Part shown: piece after piece, positions 1 to 8,926 of the stretch
Layout: each line of letters starts with the position of its first letter
Numbering within the stretch: position 1 is the first letter of the stretch
From: Ensifer adhaerens
GTDB lineage: Bacteria > Pseudomonadota > Alphaproteobacteria > Rhizobiales > Rhizobiaceae
Direction: 5' to 3'
DNA: 64,000 nucleotides
Assembly (NCBI RefSeq): GCF_020035535.1
Contig: NZ_CP083350.1
Coordinates: forward strand, 2,180,501-2,244,500
Position numbers and translations under genes: made by a program
Notes under the pieces: generated by a model
What the model was told of the DNA's origin: nothing
What the model saw: only the letters and a program-made list of their open reading frames with translations
The model's database searches: none

Positions 1-19
1 TCTATTCTGATGCTGGAGC

Positions 20-49
20 ACGGTCCGAAACCGTAAGGTCGCGGACCGT
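20..49. terminator. Hairpin downstream of the MFS gene
   Basis: An 8-bp perfect stem (ACGGTCCG at 20-27, CGGACCGT at 42-49) encloses a 14-nt loop just beyond the stop codon of the leftward MFS gene. There is no clear U-tract on the leftward strand, so factor-independent termination is only an inference. Confidence 0.35.
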
Positions 50-67
50 TTCTGATGGTCTACGGCC

Positions 68-1258
68 TCACAGTTGTCGGTTCTTTCCGGCCGCGATGCC
101 AACCAGAGCCATGAAGCCACTCGCCACGATACATAAGACGAGCGGCAGCCCCCAGCTTCCAAGAGCTTCATGGAGTCCTCCGATCAGGGGTGGGCCGGCT
201 GCGGCCAGAAGGTAACCGATGCATTGGGCCATGCCGGAAAGCGTTGCCGCGTCGGAGGCGTTTCGCGTGCGCAAACTGAGAAAAGCGAGCGCCAGTATGA
301 GCCCGCCTCCTGCGCCGAAGCCAAAGAGCAGGATCCAAATCACGGCCAACCCCGGCGCGATCAACAGACCGAGCAATCCAGATGTGATGCTCAGTGCTAG
401 ACCGCAGGCGAGCCCGCGCTGGTCCTTCAGTCGGGTGATAAGTGGAATCAGTACAAGGCCCGGGATTGCTGTCGCGAGAAGAAGTACGCCGTGCATCGTT
501 CCGGCCTGTTCGGCCGAAAAGCCTGCGTCGCGGAGGATTTCCGGCAGCCAACTGACACCAACATAATAAAGGAGGCAATCCAAACCGAGAAATCCAGTGA
601 CCTGCCATGCGACAGGAGACCGCCAAACTGATGCCCCGTTTTTGCGTCTCGTTGCGGTCGTAACTTGTTCAGCTCGCCTTCCAGACTGAGGGAACCATGC
701 GAGTGATGCCAGTATTGGTAAGATCACTGTGATTGCAGCGACGTATCGCCAGTCGTTACCCGACAGGTGCGAGAGCGGGACCGCAAGTGCAGATGCCGCG
801 GCGGCCGTTACGCCCATCGCGAGGACGTAAGTAGCCGTCAGCGGGCCAACCTTGCTGGGAAAATCGCGCTTCAGGAAGCTTGGTAGGAGCACGTTTCCGA
901 CGGCAATGCCGCTTCCGACAACGGCGGTGCCGACATAGAGCATAACAACATGTCCAGTGGACCGGACGCAGATCCCAACCGCGATGAGGACTAGCGCCAT
1001 CAACAAGGTGCGCTCAAGTCCCAGGCTCCTCCCGATGCTGGCGGCAATCGGTGAAACGATCGCGAAGCAAATCAGGGGCAAAGTGATCAATAGACCGGCT
1101 TGTAAGGCATTAAGCTCGAAGACGAGTTTTAGTTGCTCCAGCAATGGAGCCATGCTTGTGAACGGAGCCCGCAAACAGGCTGCGATCATCATGATGCCCA
1201 CCAGAGCAAACGCGTTGATGTTCGAACGTCGAGGGGTTGTATCCAATGCAGTCATCAA
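68..1258 (-). CDS. MFS transporter, CynX/NimT type
   Basis: This 396-residue, very hydrophobic protein has about twelve predicted membrane segments and the sequence style of the CynX/NimT branch of the major facilitator superfamily. It has a short cytosolic N-terminus, an early R-A-P-F-T-S segment, and a central polar loop around residues 190-215 separating two six-helix halves. Family members move small anions such as cyanate or confer resistance to small drugs such as nitroimidazoles; the substrate here cannot be read. The start is divergent from an AraC regulator 92 bp away, a layout that usually means local control. Length is normal and I see no frameshift. The family call is secure, the substrate unknown. 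Confidence 0.88.
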   Translation of the reverse strand: MMTALDTTPRRSNINAFALVGIMMIAACLRAPFTSMAPLLEQLKLVFELNALQAGLLITLPLICFAIVSPIAASIGRSLGLERTLLMALVLIAVGICVRSTGHVVMLYVGTAVVGSGIAVGNVLLPSFLKRDFPSKVGPLTATYVLAMGVTAAAASALAVPLSHLSGNDWRYVAAITVILPILASLAWFPQSGRRAEQVTTATRRKNGASVWRSPVAWQVTGFLGLDCLLYYVGVSWLPEILRDAGFSAEQAGTMHGVLLLATAIPGLVLIPLITRLKDQRGLACGLALSITSGLLGLLIAPGLAVIWILLFGFGAGGGLILALAFLSLRTRNASDAATLSGMAQCIGYLLAAAGPPLIGGLHEALGSWGLPLVLCIVASGFMALVGIAAGKNRQL

Positions 1259-1308
1259 AATTCTCCTGTTGATGCCTGCACGCTAGCAAGTTGTGTCGGT
1301 GGTGAATT

Positions 1309-1333
1309 TCGATAATATGTCAGAAAATATCGA
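1309..1333. promoter_or_regulatory. Inverted repeat in the AraC/MFS divergent region
   Basis: TCGATA (1309-1314) and TATCGA (1328-1333) form a 6-bp inverted repeat in the 92-bp gap between the divergent MFS and AraC-family genes. It is a plausible operator for the AraC protein, but the assignment rests only on position and symmetry. Confidence 0.3.
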
Positions 1334-1350
1334 GAAACGGTCATAGAAGA

Positions 1351-2139
1351 ATGTCGGTTCTGGCCTACCTGAGGGCAAACAATGATCTTGATCGGATAAT
1401 GCAGTCCGCGATTGCACTGCGCGCTCACGTTCCGGTAGATGATCGAGACCCTGAAATGCACTTTCACAGGAAGGGGCAACTCGTCGCCGCCCTCCGAGGC
1501 AGTGTGATATGCGAGGTGCCGACGGGACTTTGGATGGTGCCACCTCAATGTGGCGTTTGGATTCCGGGTGGTACTCCTCACAGTATGCGTGTCAGCGGCG
1601 GCACCGACTTGTTGCTTTTGTGCGTTGAACCAGATGCCGCGGGACTGCCGAAGAACTGCTGCACCCTCTCCATCACACCACTGCTGCGCGAGCTCATTGT
1701 CCGATTGTCCTCGTTGCCGAAATATTACGAGCGTGGCCAATCCACAGATCGCCTCGTTTGCGTTATGCTGGAGGAGCTCAGCGAGATGAGTGTCGAGGAG
1801 TTGTACTTTCCCATCTCGAACAACATTCGCATACGGAGGCTAGCCGATGAACTGGTTAGGAATCCTGGAGATCGGCGCACAGCCAAAGACTGGGCTGCGC
1901 ACGCGGCGATGAGTGAACGGACCTTAACGCGTATCGTCTTGGAAGAAACCGGGATGACGTTTGGTCGGTGGCGGCAGCAACTGCAAATAATTGTCGCTTT
2001 GCAGTGGCTGTACTCCGGCAAGAGTGTTCAGAACATTGCTGAGGGCCTCGGATACGAGTCCGTTAGCGCCTTCATCAATATGTTTAAAAAGACTCTCGGA
2101 AAATCTCCTGCCCGCTACCTGGCGGAAACCGCGCGGTAA
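1351..2139 (+). CDS. AraC-family regulator with N-terminal cupin
   Basis: The 262-residue protein has an N-terminal cupin sensor domain (residues about 20-100, with F-H-R-K-G and P-G-G-T-P-H motifs) and a C-terminal double helix-turn-helix (about 165-260). The latter ends in the typical AraC signature, with G-Y-E-S-V-S-A-F followed by F-K-K-T-L-G-K-S-P. Such proteins are ligand-responsive transcription factors. It is transcribed away from the CynX-type transporter, so it probably controls that gene and itself. The start is preceded by a weak AGAAG sequence. Length and domain order are normal. The ligand cannot be inferred. Confidence 0.88.
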   Translation: MSVLAYLRANNDLDRIMQSAIALRAHVPVDDRDPEMHFHRKGQLVAALRGSVICEVPTGLWMVPPQCGVWIPGGTPHSMRVSGGTDLLLLCVEPDAAGLPKNCCTLSITPLLRELIVRLSSLPKYYERGQSTDRLVCVMLEELSEMSVEELYFPISNNIRIRRLADELVRNPGDRRTAKDWAAHAAMSERTLTRIVLEETGMTFGRWRQQLQIIVALQWLYSGKSVQNIAEGLGYESVSAFINMFKKTLGKSPARYLAETAR

Positions 2140-2147
2140 CGCGGTGG

Positions 2148-2179
2148 GAACGCAATCGATTGTCACTTTCGTTGCGTTC
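2148..2179. terminator. Bidirectional hairpin between convergent genes
   Basis: GAACGCAA (2148-2155) and TTGCGTTC (2172-2179) form an 8-bp stem with a 16-nt loop between the convergent AraC and hydrolase genes. A second GC-rich stem (GGGGCG 2207-2212 with CGCCCC 2225-2230) follows. Either could terminate transcription; neither has a strong T-run. Confidence 0.35.
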
Positions 2180-2246
2180 TCCGATCGGATGCGAGCCACC
2201 GACCCCGGGGCGGAATGTGAAGCTCGCCCCGAACGTCGTGTAGGTG

Positions 2247-3017
2247 TTATTTCGAGACTGCTTCTGCGGCCGTCAGGATAACGTCGGCGACTTCAGCAGC
2301 CTTCGATACGTAAACAGCGTGGCTCGCGTCGAGTTCGGAAACCGTGCTGCCGGCGCGCTTGGCCATGTCCCTTTCGAGTTCCGGATTGATCGATCTGTCT
2401 TTCGTCGCGATAACCGACCAACTTGGTTTAGTTTTCCACGCAGGCTCGCCAGCCTTGGTGGTAAAGCTCGCCTTGCTCGCGAAAACCTGTGACCGCGCGA
2501 TAAACGAGGAATCTTCTTGCGGCAGATCTGCGGCAAAGGCCTCAGAAAACGCGTTCGGGTCTAGGTAGAAGTATCCATCGGAGGTCGCTTTAACAAAGCC
2601 AGGCTTCATATTCGGATCGGGCTTGCTTTGTGCAAGGCTGACAAGGCTCTCGCCCTTCTCCGGTTGAAACGCAGCGACGTAAACCAGGCCCGCGACATTC
2701 TTGTCGTTACCTGCATCGGAAATGACCATGCCACCATAGCTATGGCCGACGAGCAAGGCCGGGCCGTCTTGCAAGGCCAGAACGCGGCGAGTTGCTGCGA
2801 CGTCGTCTTTCAGCGACGTCAGTGGCTGTTGGACGATTGTGACATTGAAGCCTTTCGAGGAGAGAATGTCGGACACCTTGCGCCAGCCGGAACCATCGGC
2901 AAATGCGCCGTGAACGATGACAACGTTTTTGATATCCGCGGCGAGGGCCGCGGACCAGCCAGTTGAAGCAGTGACGACAGCTGCGAGTGCCGCAGCGGAG
3001 AACAAGCGGGAAATCAT
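2247..3017 (-). CDS. Secreted alpha/beta-fold hydrolase
   Basis: This 256-residue protein starts with a signal peptide (about 27 residues ending in A-L-A-A-D), so it is probably periplasmic. The mature part shows the alpha/beta hydrolase fold: V-H-G-A-F (oxyanion region), the nucleophile elbow G-H-S-Y-G-G, a late aspartate in A-T-K-D-R-S, and a catalytic histidine in D-A-S-H-A-V. This is the compact esterase/salicylate-esterase-like branch common in rhizobia and pseudomonads. The substrate is unknown. It is monocistronic and convergent with the AraC gene. Confidence 0.87.
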   Translation of the reverse strand: MISRLFSAAALAAVVTASTGWSAALAADIKNVVIVHGAFADGSGWRKVSDILSSKGFNVTIVQQPLTSLKDDVAATRRVLALQDGPALLVGHSYGGMVISDAGNDKNVAGLVYVAAFQPEKGESLVSLAQSKPDPNMKPGFVKATSDGYFYLDPNAFSEAFAADLPQEDSSFIARSQVFASKASFTTKAGEPAWKTKPSWSVIATKDRSINPELERDMAKRAGSTVSELDASHAVYVSKAAEVADVILTAAEAVSK

Positions 3018-3040
3018 GGGATGCCTTTCGAGTTAATTGT

Positions 3041-3057
3041 GTCATGTTATTTATGAC
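3041..3057. promoter_or_regulatory. Short inverted repeat upstream of the hydrolase
   Basis: GTCAT (3041-3045) and ATGAC (3053-3057) flank an AT-rich core about 25 bp before the hydrolase start codon, where a repressor operator would sit. Weak evidence. Confidence 0.2.
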
Positions 3058-3189
3058 GATAACGAACTGATGGTCCCAGACCTGCGTGGCAATGTCCAGA
3101 GAAGCAGGCATGTTCAATGACCGCCTTCATCCTGTTTTTTGTCAGGTTTTGTAGTCGATGCGCGTCCAGATACATTGGCGTACAAATTT

Positions 3190-3400
3190 CGGCTATTCGG
3201 ATTTTTGTGTGGAACCGCGGCCGATCGCCGAAGCTGACGAACCGGTGCAGTCTCCTGAGATTCCGTTCCATTCGACCCTTGAGATCAGACCCTTGCGGCG
3301 CCGCTCGAACTCCGCTCGACCGCCGAAGATCGCCACGCCATTGGGTGCCAGCTTGCGCTTCCAGATGCCGAGCTTCGTCGCGCAAGCTAATGCACCATCT
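3190..3400 (-). pseudogene. TnpB-element scar: one terminal repeat plus an N-terminal tnpB fragment
   Basis: Positions 3190-3219 carry one copy of the ~30-bp terminal repeat that bounds the intact TnpB element at 29083-30731 (one T/C change in the core). Directly after it, the minus strand encodes a fragment matching the N-terminal part of that TnpB (A-T-K-L-G-I-W-K-R-K-L, then E-R-R-R-K-G-L-I-S-R). A shift of frame follows, into R-F-V-S-F-G-D-R. The C-terminal two-thirds and the other terminal repeat are missing. The scar directly adjoins the truncated DUF1194 gene, so it probably marks a past insertion and deletion. The match was made by eye within this window. Confidence 0.7.
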
Positions 3401-3443
3401 CCGACCTGTGGTATCCTGCGGCAAGGACACCGTGGGGGATGCG

Positions 3444-3797
3444 ATGTTTCGCGTGCTGGTGCTGATCCTTGCTCTCGTCGCATATCCGTTGCGGGCCGTC
3501 TCAGCGCCTCCGGACGTCGATTTGGAACTTGTGCTAGCGGTCGACACATCGGGCTCGATGGACACGGGGGAGGCGCGCGTACAGCGCCTTGGCTATCTGG
3601 AAGCGCTTCGACACCCGGACTTTATCAACGCTGTCAAAGGCGGATATCTGGGACGCATTGCCATTGGCTATTTTGAATGGGCGGGGCAGGTGAACGAGTC
3701 GTCGGTCGTCACCTGGCAGGTGATTGAAGACGCCAATGATGCCGAAGCCTTCGCCGCCAAGCTTGAAGCCCGCCCGATCAGCACGCGACGACAGTAG
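3444..3797 (+). pseudogene. Truncated DUF1194 (von Willebrand A-like) secreted protein
   Basis: The ATG at 3444 opens a signal peptide (about 22 residues) followed by V-D-L-E-L-V-L-A-V-D-T-S-G-S, a MIDAS-type D-x-S-x-S motif, and the G-R-I-A-I-G-Y-F-E-W-A-G segment typical of DUF1194. Intact members are roughly 230-260 residues. This one stops after 117, within the conserved A-x-P-I-S-T-R region, so the second half of the domain is gone. DUF1194 proteins are periplasmic VWA-like proteins of unknown function. The upstream flank is a TnpB-element scar, consistent with local rearrangement. Confidence 0.72.
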
Positions 3798-3968
3798 GCG
3801 TTCCTACGGCTGGCTCCCAATTGAGGATCTTGAGCGTCCTTTGCGAAACATGAGTTCCCGTCGATGAGCATCGCCTCAGAACTCTATAGAATATTCTTCT
3901 CTCGATAGTTGCAAAAGGCATTCTGTCCGTGCATATTTCCAAAGCATGTCGTCGAGGGGGACATCAAG

Positions 3969-5750
3969 ATGCCATCAGTTTTCACGCATTTTCTTATATT
4001 GGATGAAGTAATAAATCAGCTTCCTCAAAAGGTAGCAGATATTGCGAGGCAGCATAAAGAATATTCTTACTGGGGATCAGTCGGCCCGGATTATTTCTAT
4101 TTCTTCGAGCAGGATTGGTCACTCGCAGGCAAACTCGCTGGCTTCACTTTTAAGCTATATGACCAACTCGAAGAAGTGGTAGACATCTATAAAACAGCGT
4201 CAGCGTTCCGCTCCAGCGTTACAGACTGGATAAGTGGCGGGTTGACCGGTGAAATTGAGGGGATCGCCAAACGGTTCGAAGTAATCATAAATTCTCTTGT
4301 CGTGACGTTCCTGTCCAAGGGGGTGGATCTCTTTGAGGAATTCACGCCGCCAATCTCAAAGGATGCCAGCGTCTCGAAGGTGAATGACTGGTGGCTAGCG
4401 GATCTCGCCCACCAACGCCGCACAGTCGATTTCAGCCGATCGCTTTGGGATCACTCCAGAGGCAACCCGCGGCTCGAAGCCTACACGCTCGGCTATCTGA
4501 CGCATGTGGGCGGAGACGCATCCGGACACCCGCTCGTGAACATGATCGTTGGCGGACCTTGTCGGACGCAATGGAGGAGACACGGCCTAATCGAAAAGGC
4601 GCAGGACACCCACTATTGGAACAAGTATCGGGGACAGAGGGTATCCGATTCTCATGCCCACAAGCTAATCGAGATGGAGAAGCCATCATCGCCGACCCTG
4701 CTCCCCGACATGCCGGAGGACCTGATCGATCTCATAAGCAATGCAATCAACAAGAACTATTCGGAATTCAACCTGAAGAACGGGCTTCCCGACCGCGACA
4801 GCATCAACAACATGTATCGCCTGTATTACAGGTATCTGCGTTCCTCCTCGACTTTGGGCGGGGTCAACATGCCTCCCCCGGAAGATTTTGACTGGTATGA
4901 CCTACCGGAGTGGGTGAGAGACCAGCTACAGGACACGTGGGACAAGCGCCCGACCAAGGGGCTTCCAAGCATATCTGACCCCACAAACCTCGGGCAGTGG
5001 AAGTCTTTGATTTCAGGCATAGTACGGTCGGTTCTATGGCTGTCCGAACTCGTCATCAAGATTGCGACGCTGCCGCAGGCGATAGTAGCGAGACTGGGGA
5101 CGGCGCCTGCGAGATATCTGCTCTGGCTGATGGAAAAGGCCCTCTATGAAGCCTACAGGGATATCCGGAGTGGCCTCGCCCTGGCCGCCTTCATCCATCC
5201 GGAGCCGGAACAGGTCCAGAGGCATTTCTCCGCCATCGTCAATCCGTCAGACAGGGATTGGAATATCTACCTGGAGGCATTCGGTTTTGCCCACTACACC
5301 AACGGCGACCAGACATACCATCTCGTTCATCCCTTCGTCTTCAATCCAACCCTTCCGAAAGAGCGGCCATACGAGCGGCCCGTCCCGCGTTTCCCCGACA
5401 AGATCAGAGCCATACTTAAGAGTGGCGACCCCAGCGCTGGCGACGAAGCACTATCGAGGCTGCTATTCGATGCGGACCTCTATGATGGCGTTGATGCCCT
5501 CTACGAGAGCGGCGCGCGCTTTAACCCTATCAACGGCGTCCCTCAGCAAGCTCCCAACCTAGACGTGCCGCTCCCCAGCGCGGTGGCGGCATCACTCGAA
5601 CTGATCCGATATTTCCGGAGCAACGGCGCAGCGGGCCTGAAGAACATCAACCTCGACGGCGACAGAGGTTACATCTGGCCAACATGGGAATCCACGAAGA
5701 CATCCGACAAGTGGCAGCAGTATTCCGACTTTAAATTTGGAGATTGGTGA
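3969..5750 (+). CDS. Zinc-dependent phospholipase C-like protein
   Basis: I chose the ATG at 3969 because a GAGGGGG Shine-Dalgarno lies just upstream and the zinc-dependent PLC-like family begins this way (M-P-S-V-F-T-H-F, with an early histidine). The protein has about 593 residues. Visible features are W-G-S-V-G-P-D (about residues 37-43) and a G-Y-L-T-H-V-G-G-D-A-S-G-H-P block with histidine and aspartate spacing expected for metal ligands. A long C-terminal region of unknown fold follows, with a hydrophobic segment around V-L-W-L-S-E-L-V-I-K-I-A. No signal peptide is seen. The next gene starts 1 bp after the stop, so the two are probably translated as a unit. The family call is moderate; the substrate is unknown. 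Confidence 0.72.
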   Translation: MPSVFTHFLILDEVINQLPQKVADIARQHKEYSYWGSVGPDYFYFFEQDWSLAGKLAGFTFKLYDQLEEVVDIYKTASAFRSSVTDWISGGLTGEIEGIAKRFEVIINSLVVTFLSKGVDLFEEFTPPISKDASVSKVNDWWLADLAHQRRTVDFSRSLWDHSRGNPRLEAYTLGYLTHVGGDASGHPLVNMIVGGPCRTQWRRHGLIEKAQDTHYWNKYRGQRVSDSHAHKLIEMEKPSSPTLLPDMPEDLIDLISNAINKNYSEFNLKNGLPDRDSINNMYRLYYRYLRSSSTLGGVNMPPPEDFDWYDLPEWVRDQLQDTWDKRPTKGLPSISDPTNLGQWKSLISGIVRSVLWLSELVIKIATLPQAIVARLGTAPARYLLWLMEKALYEAYRDIRSGLALAAFIHPEPEQVQRHFSAIVNPSDRDWNIYLEAFGFAHYTNGDQTYHLVHPFVFNPTLPKERPYERPVPRFPDKIRAILKSGDPSAGDEALSRLLFDADLYDGVDALYESGARFNPINGVPQQAPNLDVPLPSAVAASLELIRYFRSNGAAGLKNINLDGDRGYIWPTWESTKTSDKWQQYSDFKFGDW

Positions 5751-5751
5751 G

Positions 5752-6687
5752 ATGACTGTCTACAGATACTACCGGATGAACGAAGAGAACCCGATCAACT
5801 ACGGTGCCAGCCTCTCCCTGGCCAATCCTGAGAACATTCCCTCAATCAACTCAGGGGCAGCGCTCATCGAAAAGACTCCATTCGGCCCGACAAGCAGTAT
5901 GCGAATTGCCAGCACTTCTCCCGTCGGGCTGAAAATCGAGTGCCTAATATCCAACAGGGGGGACACCAACAGCACGGATTGCCAGCTCACAATCGTCTTC
6001 TGGGGCATCGATGGGAGAACTGGTACCTATCGCGTCCCTGGATCAAACATCATCCCTGCCGGAACGGTCATGGGCCAGATTGGCAGTGCGCTGGTGACGG
6101 CTGACGTCCTCTTCTCGCAGATCGCTCATCCAACCAACCTGCCGCCATTTACGAACATCGAGCAGATAACGCATGTGTATGGCATTGCATCTGACATACT
6201 TCGATGCCCGATGGACAAGCCGAGCTACGATTTAGTCAGCGGAGCCAAGTCAGGCCAAAAGCTTGCAATTAATCCACTCCGGATGAGCAAGGCGATTGGC
6301 TGCTGCAAGCCGCATCAGACATTCAGCCTGAACGGAAATCAGATACTCCTTGCCCAGGAAGCATATATCGAACTTGTGTTCACCCATGCTCAGGCAGGGC
6401 TGGATGCCGGCTTCGGACGCATGCTTGCCAACGGCGGTATCGAAAAGTGGTACCCGTCCCTCCTCGGGTCGACTCCTCCGAAAGACACGCTACTCCCGGA
6501 CAAGCGGCTCCTTCCGGCAGGGGAGCTTGTTTTCGCACTGCTTAGCCCCCTCGGAACGCGGTTGAGTACCGAGCCTCCCTATTGCCGCATCACCATGGAG
6601 GGCGGTGATCGATCCATGAAGCTGGAATTCGAAGACGGCGGCGGCGGACAGTACTCTGACTACCATGTTCGGATCTTGGAACTCTAA
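5752..6687 (+). CDS. Unknown protein coupled to the PLC-like gene
   Basis: The 311-residue protein starts at the ATG at 5752, one base after the upstream stop, with a GGAG-type ribosome site inside the end of the previous gene. I recognise no domain. It is rich in beta-type sequence, glycine and proline, lacks a signal peptide, and ends in a G-G-G-G-rich acidic stretch before Y-H-V-R-I-L-E-L. The tight spacing argues that it acts with the phospholipase C-like protein, perhaps as an accessory or immunity/chaperone partner. That is inference only. Confidence 0.65.
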   Translation: MTVYRYYRMNEENPINYGASLSLANPENIPSINSGAALIEKTPFGPTSSMRIASTSPVGLKIECLISNRGDTNSTDCQLTIVFWGIDGRTGTYRVPGSNIIPAGTVMGQIGSALVTADVLFSQIAHPTNLPPFTNIEQITHVYGIASDILRCPMDKPSYDLVSGAKSGQKLAINPLRMSKAIGCCKPHQTFSLNGNQILLAQEAYIELVFTHAQAGLDAGFGRMLANGGIEKWYPSLLGSTPPKDTLLPDKRLLPAGELVFALLSPLGTRLSTEPPYCRITMEGGDRSMKLEFEDGGGGQYSDYHVRILEL

Positions 6688-6719
6688 ATTGGCGCTCTCG
6701 TTCGATCTGAGCACCCATA

Positions 6720-6760
6720 AAATGGTGGGCAACAAAAGCCTTTTTGGTGGCCCACCATTT
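6720..6760. terminator. Strong hairpin after the PLC-like operon
   Basis: A perfect 11-bp stem (AAATGGTGGGC 6720-6730, GCCCACCATTT 6750-6760) with an A/T-rich loop lies 33 bp after the stop of the unknown gene. It is a good candidate terminator for the two-gene operon, although it could also be an end of a small mobile element. Confidence 0.5.
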
Positions 6761-6762
6761 CG

Positions 6763-6870
6763 CTATCGACGCATCGAAGGCACGAGTGAGGCTTCCAGCA
6801 GCGAGTCGATAGCCGAGACGACGCAGTCATACTGCAAGATGTGATCGCGTTCTGTACGCCCTCCGCGACC
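6763..6870 (-). pseudogene. Possible 3' remnant of an unknown gene
   Basis: The gap 6688-7111 has no convincing full gene. On the minus strand a protein-like tail (ending S-A-I-D-S-L-L-E-A-S-L-V-P-S-M-R-R and a stop at 6763) reads for about 35 codons. It loses continuity upstream, where another frame (V-I-S-A-P-S-H-T-R-A-I-N-D-I-T-R) looks coding. This suggests a frameshifted relic that I cannot name. Confidence 0.3.
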
Positions 6871-7111
6871 CGCCCAATGCCTTGAGTATCGGCGAGCGAT
6901 ATGATGTCGTCACAGCGCCGCGTGGCCTGCTTCCCCTTAGCCCACCGATTTGGCATCTCGTCGATATGCCGGGTGATATCGTTGATGGCCCGTGTATGAC
7001 TCGGAGCACTGATCACAGCGGACATGCGGGCTACAAGCCGCTTACCTCGAAGACTATTCCGTGTCTGATGATCTGCATCAAACACCGTTATAGCACTGCA
7101 CGAAAGACACA

Positions 7112-7690
7112 ATGACCATGACAGACGAGACCCTAGCGGACCGTGTAATTCGGCTTTCGGAGGAAATGGCGTTCCCCACTACCGAATGGGAGGCAAGTAC
7201 GCTAGCGGAGGTTCTCACCTTGCCTCGAGTTGTCGTGACCCGTCCCTCCAAGCAATATCTGCTGAGCATCGGCATGATCCCTTATGGCTGCCATGTCAAT
7301 TGTGCCAAATATGTCGCCCGGGATCCCGAGCACCTGACACGTCATGTCTGCGGATGGATAATCCATGGATCCGATCTCATTCTCCACTCAGTTGTCGAGC
7401 GTAACGGAGGCTGGCGTTGCCTGACCCCACAACTGGTCGAGGCGCCGCCGCAGTTCGTCTTCATTCCGGACCCGGCAATAGAGTGGGTGGAGACGCACGA
7501 TGGATCCGGACGCGAACCCATCCGTAGCGGAAACCGGCTTCCTGATGCCCTTCGTAAATATCCCGAAGACCATATCCGCATGAGAGATCGTTTTCGCGAG
7601 CTCGTCAGCTCGGGAGTGTCCGTGCTCGATGCTCGGTCAATGATCGACGCTACGTTGGGAGCTGAGTTCAGCGCAAAGCCCGGTATCTGA
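7112..7690 (+). CDS. Hypothetical protein
   Basis: A 192-residue soluble protein with no signal peptide or membrane segment. It has a compact central block rich in Cys, His and Trp (C-H-V-N-C-A-K-Y, H-V-C-G-W-I-I-H-G, G-G-W-R-C) and a charged C-terminal helix. Codon use and composition match its neighbours, supporting a real gene. The start could be 7112 or the second ATG at 7118. I do not recognise the family. The paired cysteines and histidines could bind a metal, but this is only a suggestion. Confidence 0.6.
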   Translation: MTMTDETLADRVIRLSEEMAFPTTEWEASTLAEVLTLPRVVVTRPSKQYLLSIGMIPYGCHVNCAKYVARDPEHLTRHVCGWIIHGSDLILHSVVERNGGWRCLTPQLVEAPPQFVFIPDPAIEWVETHDGSGREPIRSGNRLPDALRKYPEDHIRMRDRFRELVSSGVSVLDARSMIDATLGAEFSAKPGI

Positions 7691-7829
7691 TCGGTATTGC
7701 CTTTCAAAGCGATTGCTAGCGCACCTCACTCTCGTGGAGTTACCGAGCTGGAAACGCCGATCGGCTAGTTCCATTTTGGTTGCACTGCTGTAGGTTGCGG
7801 AAAACATCGCGACCACGGGAAAGAACTAG

Positions 7830-8030
7830 ATGACCAGGCAGGTATTCGACGTCCACGTGGAGTGCGTCAATGAGGGCGCCAACAAGGAGGCAGCATTCGA
7901 CACGAAAGCAATTGCCATCAGCGTGTCAGCAGACGGCCAGCTCAAGATCGATGGGGGAGAAGGCAGGTCACAGACGCTTGGCGCGACCACGTGGGGAAGT
8001 GTCACTATCACCCGCCTCCCGCGGACTTGA
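7830..8030 (+). CDS. Small hypothetical protein (66 aa)
   Basis: A short, acidic, beta-rich protein with no membrane segment. Its stop codon is immediately followed by the ATG of the next gene (TGA-ATG), so the two are probably translationally coupled. No family is recognised. The conserved-looking alternation (A-I-A-I-S-V-S-A-D-G-Q-L-K-I-D-G) and coupling are the only support. Confidence 0.5.
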   Translation: MTRQVFDVHVECVNEGANKEAAFDTKAIAISVSADGQLKIDGGEGRSQTLGATTWGSVTITRLPRT

Positions 8031-8504
8031 ATGAGAGAGCGGGGGACCAGGAGGCTATTGACTTCGGACAGCCTGTTGCGTGGCATCTATTGGATCTTCT
8101 GGATCGGGGTGTTCACGCTGGCGGCAGCACAACTCCTCTATCTTGTTCGAGGTTACAGCGAATTAGGGACAGCACTTTCATTGGTAGTTCCGGCTGCGTT
8201 CCTCGAGTACTATGCCGGCACACTCCGAACCGAAAAGGATGCTGAAGCCGAGCACCAGCTTCGATCCCATCAGTCATTCGCGAAAGGCGCTCTGGTCTGG
8301 TCCGGTCCCACGGTCTTTCCAGTGAATGATACCAGACAACTAGACGAGGGCCTGGCTTTCAGAAAAGTAATCGCTTCGACCGTAGGATTTGATGCGTACA
8401 ATGGCGGATCCAAAGGTTCCTATTCCGACATCGTGCGCGAACTTCTGCCATCTGAAGTCTATGCATACCTCGGTCACGTCAAAGAACTCGAGAAGATCGA
8501 CTGA
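8031..8504 (+). CDS. Hypothetical two-TM membrane protein
   Basis: This 157-residue protein begins directly after the preceding stop. Two hydrophobic segments (about residues 18-38 and 48-65) suggest an N-terminal membrane hairpin. A cytosolic C-terminal domain of about 90 residues with no recognised motif follows. It is likely the membrane partner of the 66-residue upstream protein. The architecture resembles small signalling or toxin-like membrane pairs, but nothing in the sequence proves that. Confidence 0.55.
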   Translation: MRERGTRRLLTSDSLLRGIYWIFWIGVFTLAAAQLLYLVRGYSELGTALSLVVPAAFLEYYAGTLRTEKDAEAEHQLRSHQSFAKGALVWSGPTVFPVNDTRQLDEGLAFRKVIASTVGFDAYNGGSKGSYSDIVRELLPSEVYAYLGHVKELEKID

Positions 8505-8926
8505 TCGATTTTTCTGCACCGACCAGGAATGCATCGGTGGCGTTACCGAGAGCGTGGCCGCACGCATTCGAGGTGGTGTAGGAACTTAGTCCGACCGAAC
8601 CGCGCAAAAGTCTTAGCCGCATTGCGCGAATCTCGGACTTTCGTCGGGAGATGTTTCCATTGAACTGTCGAATCCTTGGCGACAACTTTGACTTAGGAAC
8701 AGCTCCCCCGGGCGTCCCGCACAACAATGCGCGAAATCGGGCATTCTCAGCCACGCGGACGCCTAAAGATGTTAGCCGTACGATCGCGGCCAGGTGACAA
8801 CGGTTGTATCCCATGGCCCAACTCTCGCTTTGCATAGCCATGCTACGCGACAGGGCGGAGCCGGGCGGTGATTGTTCGAATTGGCTCCAATCGAGGACGA
8901 GCATGCAAAAACACCGTAGAGCATAC
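8505..8926. other. Intergenic region with no gene seen
   Basis: About 420 bp between the membrane protein and the TetR operator region. The only long ORF is on the minus strand and has a shadow-like, serine/arginine-rich composition. I see no RNA gene, repeat or strong terminator here. Confidence 0.4.
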
